Shown here piece by piece: positions 7,726 through 17,573 of a stretch of 64,000 bases of DNA (position 1 is its first letter; each line of letters starts with the position of its first letter). Origin of the DNA: Clostridium ljungdahlii DSM 13528 (GTDB taxonomy: Bacteria > Bacillota > Clostridia > Clostridiales > Clostridiaceae). The notes below the pieces were generated by a model, which searched no databases, had not been told where the DNA came from, and saw nothing but the letters and a program-made list of their open reading frames with translations. The translations under genes and the position numbers were made by a program. The DNA lies in NCBI RefSeq assembly GCF_000143685.1, contig NC_014328.1, positions 1,674,001 through 1,738,000 on the forward strand. The letters run 5' to 3'.

Positions 7726-8892
7726 ATGAACTTTTTTCAAACGGTAAAGCTTGCTATAAAAAATATAAGAAGCAATAAATTGAGATCTATCCTTACTATG
7801 ATAGGTATAATTATAGGAATATCATCTGTAATAGTACTTGTTGGTATGGGAAGTGGATCTACAAAGAATATAACTTCTCAAGTTGAATCACTTGGAACTA
7901 ATCTTATTGTAGCTAATACATTCAGCAGTGGAACTAAGCAGTTGACTCTTGATGATATGGATAATATAAAGAAGCTTAATGGTGTAGATGAAATGGCTCC
8001 TATTATATCTTCCAGTACTTCGGTTAAAGTAGGAGAAAATTCGCAAAATACCGCAGTAACCGGAACTACCAGCAACTTTTCTCAAATAAGGAGCATGAAC
8101 GTTGCAGAAGGAAGATTTATAGCCGACCTTGATGTGGATTATAGAAGTAAAGTAGCTGTTTTAGGGTCAGATATAGCACAACAGCTGTACGGACTTACAG
8201 ATCCTGTTGGAAAGAATATAACTATAAAGGGAAGTACTTATACGGTAGTAGGTGAGCTAAAATCTCAGGGAAATTCTATGGGAAGTAATACAGATGATAT
8301 GGTGATTATACCAATAACTACTGCTATATCTCTTGCAGGAAATAGAAATGTAAGTACCATGTATATAAAAGCTTCTAATGACAATAATGTTGATTATGTA
8401 ACAAATGAAGTTGACAATTATCTTACGAATTTCTTCAAGTCAACGGATAAAAACCATACGGTTATGAGTCAAAAACAGCTTCTTGACACAATGAGTTCGA
8501 TAACAAATACTCTGACTTATCTGCTTGGAGGAATAGCTGCAATATCTTTAATTGTAGGGGGCATAGGAGTAATGAATGTTATGCTTGTATCTGTATCGGA
8601 GCGTACAAAGGAGATAGGCATAAGAAAGGCACTGGGTGGTTCTAGAAAGGACATACTGATTCAATTTCTTATTGAGGCACTTGTACTAAGTTCTCTTGGA
8701 GGAGTAATAGGGGTATTATTTGGACTTGGAATAGGATGGCTTGTATCAACTCTTGGAATGTCAGTTACCTTCTCTCTGCCTATAATTGCAGTAGCATTTT
8801 CTTTCTCCCTTATAGTTGGAGTTGTATTTGGTATATTCCCGGCATATAAGGCTTCAAAACTCAAGCCAATTGATGCACTCAGATTTGAATAA
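7726..8892 (+). CDS. MacB-like FtsX-domain ABC permease
   Basis: 388 residues with the MacB layout: TM1 (~20-42, SKLRSILTMIGIIIGISSVI-like start), a large extracytoplasmic MacB_PCD domain (~45-245), then three C-terminal helices of the FtsX domain (ISLIVGGIGVMNVMLVSVSERTKEIG, a family hallmark). With the adaptor and ATPase it forms a mechanotransmission-type exporter for peptides, antibiotics or lipids. GGAGG lies before the ATG. The operon ends at a hairpin directly after the stop. Confidence 0.93.
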   Translation: MNFFQTVKLAIKNIRSNKLRSILTMIGIIIGISSVIVLVGMGSGSTKNITSQVESLGTNLIVANTFSSGTKQLTLDDMDNIKKLNGVDEMAPIISSSTSVKVGENSQNTAVTGTTSNFSQIRSMNVAEGRFIADLDVDYRSKVAVLGSDIAQQLYGLTDPVGKNITIKGSTYTVVGELKSQGNSMGSNTDDMVIIPITTAISLAGNRNVSTMYIKASNDNNVDYVTNEVDNYLTNFFKSTDKNHTVMSQKQLLDTMSSITNTLTYLLGGIAAISLIVGGIGVMNVMLVSVSERTKEIGIRKALGGSRKDILIQFLIEALVLSSLGGVIGVLFGLGIGWLVSTLGMSVTFSLPIIAVAFSFSLIVGVVFGIFPAYKASKLKPIDALRFE

Positions 8893-8894
8893 TA

Positions 8895-8924
8895 AAAAAT
8901 CTCTGTATTTTACAGAGATTTTTT
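8895..8924 (+). terminator. Rho-independent terminator of the macAB-like operon
   Basis: Arms AAATCTCTGTA and TACAGAGATTT around TTT, followed by TTTTATT. It starts 2 bp after the permease stop. Confidence 0.85.
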
Positions 8925-8925
8925 A

Positions 8926-8956
8926 TTGACATTGACGCAGCGTATAAGTTTATAGT
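8926..8956 (+). promoter_or_regulatory. MerR-type promoter with 19-bp spacer
   Basis: TTGACA (8926-8931) and TATAGT (8951-8956) are separated by 19 bp, the over-long spacer characteristic of promoters activated by MerR proteins. The spacer contains an imperfect palindrome centred on GACGCAGCGT. It directly precedes a MerR gene, so autoregulation is likely. Confidence 0.65.
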
Positions 8957-8979
8957 TAAATCGTCAGGAGGTGATAGCA

Positions 8980-9744
8980 GTGGAATATACAGTGCAGAAA
9001 TTAGCCCATATGGCGGGTGTCAGTGCGCGGACTCTTAGATATTACGATGAAATTGGAATTTTAAAGCCGGCAAAAATCAATTCATCAGGATATCGCATTT
9101 ATGGTCAAAATGAGGTCGATAGACTTCAGCTAATACTCTTTTATAGGGAATTTGGCATAAAGCTTGAAAATATCAGAGAGATTATAACCTCTCCTGATTT
9201 TGACAGGGTTAAAGCACTGAGAGAACATCGCAAAAAGCTTCTTGAAAAAAGAATTGAACTGGATTTATTGATTTCTAATGTTGAAAATACAATTAAATCT
9301 ATGGAAGGGAGAATTGTAATGAGTGATAGAGAAAAATTTGAAGGATTCAAGAAAAAACTTATTGATGGCAATGAAAGAAAATATGGAGAAGAAATTAGAA
9401 AAAAATACGGAGATGAAATTGTAGATAAAGCAAATAGCAATCTTAAAAATATGACACCTGAGGAATATGAAGAGGTAACTGGACTTGAAAATGAAATACT
9501 TGAAACACTGAGTAAAGCCTATAAAACAGGTAATCCTGCAGGTGAACTGGCTCAAAGGGCTGCTTCTCTCCATGCAAAGTGGATAAGTTTTTATTGGGGA
9601 AATTACAATAAAGAAGCTCACGCAGGTATTGCTAAAATGTATGTAGAGGATGAAAGATTTAAAGCGTATTATGACAAAAAACAGCCAGGGACAGCAGAGT
9701 TTTTAAGAGATGCAGTTTTAGTTTATACTGGAATTAAAAAATAA
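8980..9744 (+). CDS. MerR-family regulator with TipA-S effector domain
   Basis: About 254 residues from GTG 8980, which has AGGAGG 8 bases upstream; a GTG at 8971 overlaps that ribosome site and is rejected. The N-terminal MerR helix-turn-helix (VQKLAHMAGVSARTLRYYDE, GYRIYG) is followed by a dimerisation coiled coil (~75-110) and a C-terminal all-helical TipAS-like domain (~130-250, e.g. LAQRAASLHAKWISFYWG). In TipA and Mta this domain binds thiopeptides or other drugs. The preceding macAB-like operon is terminated separately, so any functional link is only suggested by proximity. Confidence 0.88.
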   Translation: MEYTVQKLAHMAGVSARTLRYYDEIGILKPAKINSSGYRIYGQNEVDRLQLILFYREFGIKLENIREIITSPDFDRVKALREHRKKLLEKRIELDLLISNVENTIKSMEGRIVMSDREKFEGFKKKLIDGNERKYGEEIRKKYGDEIVDKANSNLKNMTPEEYEEVTGLENEILETLSKAYKTGNPAGELAQRAASLHAKWISFYWGNYNKEAHAGIAKMYVEDERFKAYYDKKQPGTAEFLRDAVLVYTGIKK

Positions 9745-9752
9745 ATTTAATT

Positions 9753-9904
9753 TATCAAGTGATTCTTAGGTTCAGGTGGAGTTTGCTTATAAGGAATCCT
9801 TTTCTCCATCTGAACCTTAGAAGAACTTATCCAGGCGCGTAGCAGTGCTTATCCCCCACTTTGAAGAAGATGGGGGTATTAGCAATGGTAGAGATCGGAT
9901 AAAA
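9753..9904 (+). repeat. Dispersed structured element, copy R1
   Basis: Starts TATCAAGTGATTCTTAGG, then hairpin A (GGTTCAGGTGGAG ... CTCCATCTGAACC), then core C: outer arms TTATCC / GGATAA enclosing CAGTGCT and AGCAATG arms and a CCCCCA/TGGGGG stem. Lacks optional hairpin B and loop insert D. Lies between the merR stop and its terminator, so it is transcribed in the 3' UTR. Confidence 0.8.
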
Positions 9905-9936
9905 ACTATACTTTTAGCTAGTACAGAATTAAAATC

Positions 9937-9971
9937 AAGCCGCTATACTTAATACTTATAGCGGCTTTTTC
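9937..9971 (+). terminator. Rho-independent terminator downstream of merR and R1
   Basis: Arms AGCCGCTATA (9938-9947) and TATAGCGGCT (9957-9966) are perfectly complementary and are followed by TTTTT. The remaining ~190 bp to the next gene is AT-rich and shows no further gene. Confidence 0.9.
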
Positions 9972-10158
9972 ATGCCTTAATTTGTATTCTATATAAATTA
10001 TAACAATAGTATAAATAAAAAGTAATTTGTGCTTTTTTAAATTTAAATATGCAAATATTATTGATTTTCTAAAAATATCGTAGTATTATTACATATAATA
10101 TAAAAATATAATATAAAAAGTATGACAATGATAAAATACCATGTAATGGAGGGATTAT

Positions 10159-11898
10159 ATGTTAAATTTTATTGCTAATTTAAGGATAAGACATAAAATT
10201 TTTGCAATGATAAGTTTATTCATAATAGGATTTATTGTTTTTGGAACTTATGCCTTTTATTCACTTTCTAAGATAAAGATAAATGGGACTACCTATAATA
10301 ATATTATAGAGAAAAAAGATCTTGTATCAGATGTACTGCCACCGCCAGAATACATAATTGAGTCATATCTCATATCATATCAACTTTTAGGAGAGAGTAA
10401 TTCTGCTAATGTATCTGACCTTATAAAACAGGGAGACAAACTAGAAAAACAATATTACGAGAGACATAAATATTGGGAACGTACCCTTTCTCAAGGTCAA
10501 TTAAAACAGTATTTTATATCAGATTCTTATAAGTATGCAGATGAATTTTTTAAAATAAGAGATAGTGATTTTATTCCACAAATAAAATTGGGAAATAAAC
10601 AAGAAGCAGAAAGTTTGCTGAATGGTTCCATGTCAAAAGCATATAGAGAGCATAGACAAAGTATAGACAAGGTGGTGAATTTAGCTGATAAAGATAGCCA
10701 ACAGATTGAAAAACAAACTTCAAGTTACGTATATAAAATGACTGTTATTTTAATTTTAGTTGCAGTTTTTATAAGCATAATTGTAATACTATTTTCTATA
10801 ATTATAAGCAAAAATATAACAATTCCACTTAAATCTGCTGTAAGTAATTTAAAAGTTATCTCGCAGGGAGATTTTTCAAACGACGTTTCTAAAATATCAT
10901 TAAATAGAAAAGATGAGATAGGAGATATATCAAGGACCATACATTCTATGCAGTTATCCTTGAAATCATTGATAGATAGTATAAAGAAAAAATCACTACG
11001 TATTGAAGAGGCAGTACAGACTGTTTTTAAAAATATAAAAGCCCTGAATATAAATGTAGAAGAAATATCTTCAACTACAGAAGAAATTGTAGCTCAAATG
11101 GAAGAAACATCAGCATCTTCTGAAGAAATTTCCGCAAGTGTTCAAGAACTGACAAAGGAAACTAAGTTTATAGATAATAAGTCACTAGAAGGAAAAAATT
11201 CTGCAGCTGAAATAAGCAGCAGAGCTGACAAGATAAAAGTAAATATTACTGGCTCCAGAGAAAAGGCAAATGAAATTTTTATAAAGACAAAAAAAGAACT
11301 TGAAAAGGCAATAGAGGATTCAAAAGTGGTAGATAAGATAAGCATTTTGTCTGATACTATAATACAAATTACAGATCAAACAAATTTATTGGCTTTGAAT
11401 GCAGCTATAGAAGCGGCTAGAGCTGGTGAACAGGGTAAGGGGTTTAACGTAGTAGCGGATGAAATAAGAAAACTTGCAGATGAGTCAAAAACTACTGTAA
11501 TAAAGATACAAGATTTGACTAAAAAAGTAGTGGAATCTGTAAATAAATTATCTTTAAGTTCCAATAAACTACTTGATTTTATGCTTACAGATGTGAATGG
11601 TGATTATAATAAAATTTTAAATGTATCTGGAAAATATGATGAGGATGCAAAATTTGTAGATACTCTTGTATCTCAGTTTAGAGTTACTACAAGTAATCTT
11701 TTAACTTCAATTGAAGATGTTTCAAATACTATAGAACAGGTAGCAAAAGCAAATAATGAAGGTACCCTTGCTACTACTAACATAAGTGATAGAATACTTG
11801 ATATAATAGAACAGGTAAATTCCATAGCTGAGAGTACAAAAGCATCAAAAGAAATTTCTAAGGATTTAAAACAGGATATAAGTAAATTTAAAATATAA
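10159..11898 (+). CDS. Methyl-accepting chemotaxis protein
   Basis: 579 residues: TM1 (~13-35), a helical extracellular sensor (~36-190), TM2 (~193-217), HAMP (~218-270) and a long cytoplasmic signalling coiled coil. The receptor tip that contacts CheA/CheW is intact ([20 protein letters not shown] and [15 protein letters not shown], ~404-440). A GGAGG site precedes ATG. It is a single gene, with no chemotaxis genes beside it, which is usual for orphan receptors. The ligand cannot be inferred. Confidence 0.93.
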   Translation: MLNFIANLRIRHKIFAMISLFIIGFIVFGTYAFYSLSKIKINGTTYNNIIEKKDLVSDVLPPPEYIIESYLISYQLLGESNSANVSDLIKQGDKLEKQYYERHKYWERTLSQGQLKQYFISDSYKYADEFFKIRDSDFIPQIKLGNKQEAESLLNGSMSKAYREHRQSIDKVVNLADKDSQQIEKQTSSYVYKMTVILILVAVFISIIVILFSIIISKNITIPLKSAVSNLKVISQGDFSNDVSKISLNRKDEIGDISRTIHSMQLSLKSLIDSIKKKSLRIEEAVQTVFKNIKALNINVEEISSTTEEIVAQMEETSASSEEISASVQELTKETKFIDNKSLEGKNSAAEISSRADKIKVNITGSREKANEIFIKTKKELEKAIEDSKVVDKISILSDTIIQITDQTNLLALNAAIEAARAGEQGKGFNVVADEIRKLADESKTTVIKIQDLTKKVVESVNKLSLSSNKLLDFMLTDVNGDYNKILNVSGKYDEDAKFVDTLVSQFRVTTSNLLTSIEDVSNTIEQVAKANNEGTLATTNISDRILDIIEQVNSIAESTKASKEISKDLKQDISKFKI

Positions 11899-11940
11899 GC
11901 TGGCAAAATAGATAAGTAACAAATCTCAATTTACACGCAT

Positions 11941-11976
11941 AAAAAATGCCGTAAGTTTTTTATTACAGCGTTTTTT
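11941..11976. terminator. Bidirectional terminator between the chemoreceptor and subtilase genes
   Basis: AAAAAATGCCGTAA pairs (with G-T wobbles) with TTACAGCGTTTTTT across a short loop. A-runs and T-runs flank both sides, fitting the convergent genes on either side. Confidence 0.8.
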
Positions 11977-11987
11977 AAACTACTTAT

Positions 11988-12935
11988 TTAATGATTCTGT
12001 TTGATATATGCAGCAGCTTTTCCTATATCTATAACATTTGAACACTGGAAAGTATTTAATCTAAAAGGATCTTTAAAAGTAGTTTTATAACTTGTCTTCT
12101 TCAAAATTTGCCTATATTCATCCGGCGTAAGTTTATTATTTATGCTTTTCAATATAGCTATAAAGCCTGCTGTAACAGGCGAGGTGGATGAAACTGAGAA
12201 ATATGGAATATCATCTCCATCAGCAGTAGAAACATTATTTTTTAATTTCTCATATGCAGTGTAAGTATCTATTCTGAGATCGCTATAGTCATAAGGAAAT
12301 ATACTAAAATCTGGTTTTCGCTGACCTTTATCTGCAAATCTAGGATCAGACATTTCCTCTGGCCAAATATTATTAGGATTATCATAATGTATAAAAGTAG
12401 TTACAATATTATTTTTTACTGCCTTATTTACAGCAGCATCAAATCTTTTACGATTTTTATCTGATATAGGCATTTGAGAATAGGTTAAAATGTCAATGTG
12501 ATTTTTTATTGCCCAATCTATTGCCTTTATCATGGCAGTAACTCTTTTATCTTCATTCATGCTATCTGCAGTATTTAATGCATATACTTGACATTCTGGA
12601 GCAATTTCTTTTAAAGTGTTCGCCATCCAGTAACCATGTTCACTTGATTTATTTAAAGCATAAGGACTATTCATAAAATCAACAGCACCAGCGTATAAAT
12701 CTTTATGATATTCATATCCGAAACAGTGATCTAGAATGCCTACTTTAATTCCCTTTCCTTTACTTATGCTTTGAGCTTGTTTTACATTGTGTATTGTAAA
12801 ATAGTTATCTCTTGAATTTGCATTTGTAAAATGAATATTCCATGGCTGATTGTGCAATTTTGATAGCAAAAGCACATTGAGCGTTATAGAAACTATGAGT
12901 ATAGTTATTAAAATTTTTTTAGATTTACTTTTCAT
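11988..12935 (-). CDS. Membrane-anchored, divergent subtilisin-like (S8) serine protease
   Basis: 315 residues with an N-terminal membrane anchor (~8-26) and no recognisable propeptide. The catalytic Asp (Asp69 in VGILDHCFG), His (His100 in EHGYWMANTLKEIAPE) and Ser (Ser252 in SSTSPVTAGFIA) are all in family positions. The surrounding motifs are unusual: HGYWMAN replaces HGTHVAG and STSPVTAG replaces GTSMAAPHVAG. The oxyanion Asn region (TTFIHYDNPNN) is also degenerate. It may be an active protease with altered specificity or a weak one; catalytic residues argue for activity. No substrate or inhibitor gene is adjacent. Confidence 0.75.
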   Translation of the reverse strand: MKSKSKKILITILIVSITLNVLLLSKLHNQPWNIHFTNANSRDNYFTIHNVKQAQSISKGKGIKVGILDHCFGYEYHKDLYAGAVDFMNSPYALNKSSEHGYWMANTLKEIAPECQVYALNTADSMNEDKRVTAMIKAIDWAIKNHIDILTYSQMPISDKNRKRFDAAVNKAVKNNIVTTFIHYDNPNNIWPEEMSDPRFADKGQRKPDFSIFPYDYSDLRIDTYTAYEKLKNNVSTADGDDIPYFSVSSTSPVTAGFIAILKSINNKLTPDEYRQILKKTSYKTTFKDPFRLNTFQCSNVIDIGKAAAYIKQNH

Positions 12936-13134
12936 GTTTTAATGCCTCCATATTATAAGTAAAATTAATTTTAAAAGTCAATTACAATTGTAATCCTAAT
13001 TTTTTAAGAAAGCAAGATAGTTTTAAAATATTGAGGCTTGTACTTAATGAATTAAAAAGATATAATGGAGAAAATTTTAAAATAATTGGTGTAAAATATA
13101 TAAAATTAGATGTTTTAAGTGAGGCGTATAGATT

Positions 13135-15072
13135 ATGAAGAGTCATGGATGTCCCCTGGACTGCTTTGGATGCTGTAAATTAAATGTATATGTGGAAGAT
13201 AATAAAGTAGTTAAAATAGAGGGAGATAAAAACCATCCTTATACAAAGGGTATAGTATGTGAAAAAGCAAAAAATCATTTGAAGAGGTTAAATGCCAGAG
13301 ATAGATTGTATTCACCTATGAAAAAACAAAATGGTAAGTGGGTAAATATAACTTTTGAAGAAGCAATAAATATAATTTCGGATAAATTGAGATATTACAG
13401 AGAAAAATATTCTTCAAACTCTGTAATTCATTATGGTTCATCCGGAACGGGAACTATACTGAAAGGTATAGAAGATATATTTTTTAATTTTTATGGAGGC
13501 ATAACTAAAATAGAAAATGAAATATGCTGGAGTGCAGGTAATAAGGCCCAAAAGTATGATTTTGGAGATAATAAATCAAATTCCATAGAAGACATATTGA
13601 ATGCAAAAAATATAATACTGTGGAGCAAAAATCCAGCAAATTCTCATATTCAGCTGCTGCCATTTTTGAAAAAAGCAAGGCAAAACGGGGCAAAAATAAT
13701 AGTTATAGATCCTATTTCTACTGACAGCACAAATTTTTGTGATATTCATATAAAGATAAATCCAGCATCAGATGCTGCTATGGCCATGGCTATGACAAAG
13801 GTAATAATAGAAGAAAATCTGCAGGATGCGGAATTCATAAAGAAAAATGTAGTGGGCTTTAGGGAATATAAAGCTTATTTAGATACTCTTAGTATGGAGT
13901 ATTTGTCTAGAGAATGCGGCGTTAACATAGACACTATAAAAGAAATTTCTCATATTTATGCTGAAGAAAAGTACAGTACTATATGTATGGGATATGGACT
14001 TCAAAGGTATAAAAATGGGGGAAATTCTGTAAGGAGCATAGATGCCCTTGCTGCTATAACGGGAAGTGTAGGGAAAAAAGGCGGTGGAGTAAATTATTCC
14101 AACAAGGTGTATCCTAAAGTATTAAATTTGGACCCCTATGGCAGTTATAAATATGCATTAAAGGATAGAAACTGGAATTTTCATAAATTACTTAAATGCT
14201 CGAAAGATATTAAGGCTATATTTGTAAGTAAGGCTAATCCATTAAACCAATGGCCTGATTTGAATAATTTTATAAAGGCTTTTGAAAATATAGAGTTCAA
14301 GGTATGCATAGATATGTTTATGACTGATACGGCTAAACACTGCGATTTGATTATTCCATGTACTAATACACTGGAAAGCGAAGACCTGTTATATTCTTCT
14401 ATGAGTAATCCCTACATAATATATAATGAAAAGTGCGTAGAGCCAAAGCATAAATTAATGGATGAATACTACTTTTTTATGGAACTTGCAAAAAAGATGG
14501 GGATGAAAGAGTACCCTTACGTATCTAAAAGGGAATACTTAACCCAAGTAATAAAACCTTTAGAAAAGAAGGGAATAACCCTTGAAAAAATAAAAAATGA
14601 ATATGTAACCATACAGGAAAATTCTATTGCCTGGAGTGATCTAAAATTTAAAACACCATCTAAAAAAATAGAGATATATTCTAAAGAGGCTGAGAAAGAT
14701 GGATTGAGTCCAATACCAGTTTATGTTAATGACGAAAAAAGTGATAAATTAAGACTTTTAACTACTCATCCTAAAAAATCACTTATGTCTCAAAGCTTTA
14801 AAGATGTAGACACCATGGCTGCAGCTAATATAAGTAAAAATACAGCAGAGAAACAGGATATACATAATGGTGATATTGTTAAATTGAAATCTTCTAGGGG
14901 AGAAATACGGGTAAAGATAAATATAACGGATAAAGTATCAGATAACCTTGTCCATATGAATGTAGGTTGGTGGGAAAAGAGTTCAAATCCAAATTTTCTA
15001 ACGGAAAATCAAATTGCCGATATGGGTAAGCAGGCAGCTTATTATGATACTTTTGTAGAAATTAAGAAATAA
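13135..15072 (+). CDS. Molybdopterin (Mo/W-bisPGD) oxidoreductase, single subunit
   Basis: 645 residues of the DMSO-reductase superfamily. An N-terminal Fe4S4 domain is formed by C6, C10, C13 or C14 and C42 (CPLDCFGCC ... GIVCEKAK). The molybdopterin-binding core follows, then a C-terminal dinucleotide-binding domain (~515-645). The residue after the fourth cluster ligand region includes Lys44, as in FeS-containing members. A Cys at 131 (NEICWSAG) is the likely metal ligand position. Family members include formate dehydrogenases, nitrate reductases and uncharacterised assimilatory-type enzymes. No electron-transfer subunit, chaperone or membrane anchor is adjacent, so the substrate is not assignable. 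GAGG precedes the ATG. Confidence 0.85.
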   Translation: MKSHGCPLDCFGCCKLNVYVEDNKVVKIEGDKNHPYTKGIVCEKAKNHLKRLNARDRLYSPMKKQNGKWVNITFEEAINIISDKLRYYREKYSSNSVIHYGSSGTGTILKGIEDIFFNFYGGITKIENEICWSAGNKAQKYDFGDNKSNSIEDILNAKNIILWSKNPANSHIQLLPFLKKARQNGAKIIVIDPISTDSTNFCDIHIKINPASDAAMAMAMTKVIIEENLQDAEFIKKNVVGFREYKAYLDTLSMEYLSRECGVNIDTIKEISHIYAEEKYSTICMGYGLQRYKNGGNSVRSIDALAAITGSVGKKGGGVNYSNKVYPKVLNLDPYGSYKYALKDRNWNFHKLLKCSKDIKAIFVSKANPLNQWPDLNNFIKAFENIEFKVCIDMFMTDTAKHCDLIIPCTNTLESEDLLYSSMSNPYIIYNEKCVEPKHKLMDEYYFFMELAKKMGMKEYPYVSKREYLTQVIKPLEKKGITLEKIKNEYVTIQENSIAWSDLKFKTPSKKIEIYSKEAEKDGLSPIPVYVNDEKSDKLRLLTTHPKKSLMSQSFKDVDTMAAANISKNTAEKQDIHNGDIVKLKSSRGEIRVKINITDKVSDNLVHMNVGWWEKSSNPNFLTENQIADMGKQAAYYDTFVEIKK

Positions 15073-15176
15073 ATAGAAGAAAATTGGATAAGTAGCATAT
15101 ATTTATTCAAATATATGCTATTCTTGCAATTAAAAAGCAGATATGATATATTACAAAGGATAAGGAGATGTTTTAA

Positions 15177-16075
15177 ATAAAAGAGTTACCTAGCATTGAA
15201 GAGTTAAAGAATTTTATAATTTACGAAAGAGTACAAAATTTTACACTTGCCGCCAATCAAGCAAATATAACCCAATCTGCTTTTAGCTTTCAAATGAAAA
15301 AACTTGAAGAAACTTTGGGAGTAAAACTTATTTTACGTTCCAATCGGGGAAGTTGTTTAACACCTGAAGGTAAAATTTTTTATAAAAAATATGTGGAATA
15401 TTGCCAGAATTAGTTGAAACAATCTATGAATTTCAGCAAAAAAGTAGTGAAAAAGCAATAGAACTAAAAGTAGGTGTACTTACATCGCTTGGTGATATAC
15501 TTATGAATCAGTATGTCACTTATTTTCAAAAAAATAAGAATATATTGATTACTGTTTACAGTATGGAGAAAAATGAACTTATACACTCTTTAAATAGTGG
15601 TAAAATTGATATTGCATCCAGTTTTCTTTCTGATGATGAAACTCTAGAAAACTTTGAAAAAGTCCTATTTCGAATGGATAAGATGGTGTATTATGCACCT
15701 AATATTACGGAAATATGTAATACAATAAGTATAAAAACTATTTTAAATTTTCCTTTAGTAAAGTATCCACCAGATAATTTTATGAACAAAATGATTGATC
15801 AGTATTTTAACATTGCTGGTAAAGTACCGGTTGTGGCAGCACAATTGCCATCTCCCTATGCTATAATTCAATATTGCAAGAAAAATACTGCCGGAGCACT
15901 TATTGCAGAACGTCTTCTTAATACGCTCGGTGATAGCTATGAGCATGGATACTGTAATATTGACCCATCATATACTATGAAAGCCTTCCTATTATATAAA
16001 AAAGAAAATCCAAAATACCGTGCAATAAAACTATTTATTGATTATGTGGTCAAATTAAATAAAAATAATAGCTAA
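15177..16075 (+). pseudogene. LysR-family regulator, disrupted (start lost, one-base frameshift)
   Basis: A LysR protein reads across two frames. Frame 1 from 15177 encodes the helix-turn-helix (NFTLAANQANITQSAFSFQM, RSNRGSCLTPEG) and stops at TAG 15411-15413. The next frame from ~15402 encodes the co-inducer-binding domain (LPELVETIYEFQQKSS onward) to 16075. Adding one T near 15400 restores a single protein. The start also looks lost: AAGGAG at 15162-15167 is followed after 9 bases by ATA where ATG is expected. It precedes larA on the same strand and was probably its activator. A sequencing error could explain the frameshift but not both lesions easily. Confidence 0.8.
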
Positions 16076-16092
16076 TATTTATTATTTTTATT

Positions 16093-16152
16093 ATAGCTGA
16101 TATAAGACTAATTTTGTTATAAATTTTTCTTATGTCAGCTATCTTTTTATTT
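16093..16152 (+). terminator. Rho-independent terminator after the lysR pseudogene
   Basis: Arms ATAGCTGATATAAGA (16093-16107) and TCTTATGTCAGCTAT (16128-16142) pair with one mismatch and are followed by CTTTTTATTT. Confidence 0.8.
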
Positions 16153-16257
16153 GGCTATACAAGCATACTTTCTTGAATTATACTAATTTCGACATACAAA
16201 AGAAGAAGCTTTTTAAAAGGATGCTTCGTAAAGTATAAAGAGAGGATGATATTAATT

Positions 16258-17538
16258 ATGGAGTATGTTAATATAAATTTGCCCTATGATAAAAAGCAAA
16301 TTATTGCAAAAGTAAATAAAAAAAACTTAGCTGGTATTTTAATTTCAAAATCAGAAAATTACAAAAATAACTTATCTCAAAAAGAAATTGTTGAAAAATC
16401 CCTTGATAACCCTATTGGTTCACCTAAATTGGAGGAGCTAGTAAAAGGAAAGAAAAATATTGTTTTGATAAGTTCAGATCATACACGTCCAGTTCCTTCA
16501 AAAATTATTACACCTATACTTCTTCGCCGTATTCGAAGTGTTGAACCTAATGCAGATATTAAAATACTTGTTGCTACAGGTTTTCATCGCCCATCCACTC
16601 ACGAAGAACTTGTAAATAAATATGGTGAGGAAATTGTCGAAAATGAAAATATTGTAATGCATGTTTCAACCGATGATTCTACTATGGTAAAAATAGGCAC
16701 TCTTCCATCAGGTGGACCATGCATTATTAATAAAGTTGCTGCTGAAGCTGATCTACTAATTGCTGAAGGCTTTATTGAGTCGCATTTTTTTGCTGGCTTT
16801 TCTGGTGGACGTAAATCTGTATTACCTGGAATAGCATCTTATAAAACAATTATGGCAAATCATTGTGGTGAATTTATAGATTCAAATAAGGCACGTACTG
16901 GTAATATAAAAGGTAATCCTGTTCATGAAGATATGGTATATGCAGCTAAAACAGCTGGTCTTAAATTTATCTTAAATGTTGTTCTTGATGGTAACAAACA
17001 AATCATAGGCTCCTTTGCTGGAGATCTTGAAAAAGCTCATGAAACTGGCTGTAATTTTGTAAAGGAGCTGGCACAAGTTAAAAAGATACCTTGTGATATT
17101 GCTGTATCAACAAATGGCGGTTATCCTCTTGATCAAAATATTTATCAAGCAGTAAAAGGAATGACAGCAGCAGAAGCTACAAATAAAGAAAACGGCGTTA
17201 TTATAATGGTTGCCGGCTGCGTCGATGGTCATGGTGGTGAAGGATTTTATAAAAATCTTGCCAATTCCAAAACACCTGAGGAATTCTTAGAAAAAGCTAT
17301 TCATACAGAGCGTCAGAAAACTATTCCAGACCAGTGGACTTCTCAAATATTGGCACGTATTCTTTCAAAGCATCATGTCATAATGGTTTCTGATCTTGTT
17401 GAGCCAAAGCTTATTAAAGACATGCATATGGAACTTGCTACAACATTTGATCAGGCACTAAAGCGTGCTTATGAGATAGAAGGAGAAAACGCTAAAGTAA
17501 CAGTTATCCCAGATGGACTTTCTGTTATTGTCAAATAG
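16258..17538 (+). CDS. larA: Nickel-dependent lactate racemase LarA
   Basis: 426 residues. LarA interconverts D- and L-lactate using the nickel-pincer nucleotide. Conserved residues are present: SDHTRP (~73-78), His110 (ATGFHRPSTHEE), His176 (ESHFFAGFSGGRKS) and Lys186, corresponding to His108, His174 and the cofactor-bound Lys184 of the Lactiplantibacillus enzyme. ATG 16258 is chosen; an ATG at 16246 abuts the GAGG site too closely. An aquaglyceroporin gene follows and a truncated larB lies 1 kb downstream. Other LarA-family proteins act on different 2-hydroxyacids, so substrate is inferred. Cofactor synthesis needs LarB, LarC and LarE, which are not intact here. Confidence 0.88.
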   Translation: MEYVNINLPYDKKQIIAKVNKKNLAGILISKSENYKNNLSQKEIVEKSLDNPIGSPKLEELVKGKKNIVLISSDHTRPVPSKIITPILLRRIRSVEPNADIKILVATGFHRPSTHEELVNKYGEEIVENENIVMHVSTDDSTMVKIGTLPSGGPCIINKVAAEADLLIAEGFIESHFFAGFSGGRKSVLPGIASYKTIMANHCGEFIDSNKARTGNIKGNPVHEDMVYAAKTAGLKFILNVVLDGNKQIIGSFAGDLEKAHETGCNFVKELAQVKKIPCDIAVSTNGGYPLDQNIYQAVKGMTAAEATNKENGVIIMVAGCVDGHGGEGFYKNLANSKTPEEFLEKAIHTERQKTIPDQWTSQILARILSKHHVIMVSDLVEPKLIKDMHMELATTFDQALKRAYEIEGENAKVTVIPDGLSVIVK

Positions 17539-17573
17539 AGATTGGTAACATAAAAAAGGAGTTGTCTTAAATA

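Noticed and set aside
9753..9904. CRISPR array made from the dispersed repeats
   Set aside because: Copies are kilobases apart, far longer than CRISPR repeats, and have no regular spacers or cas genes.
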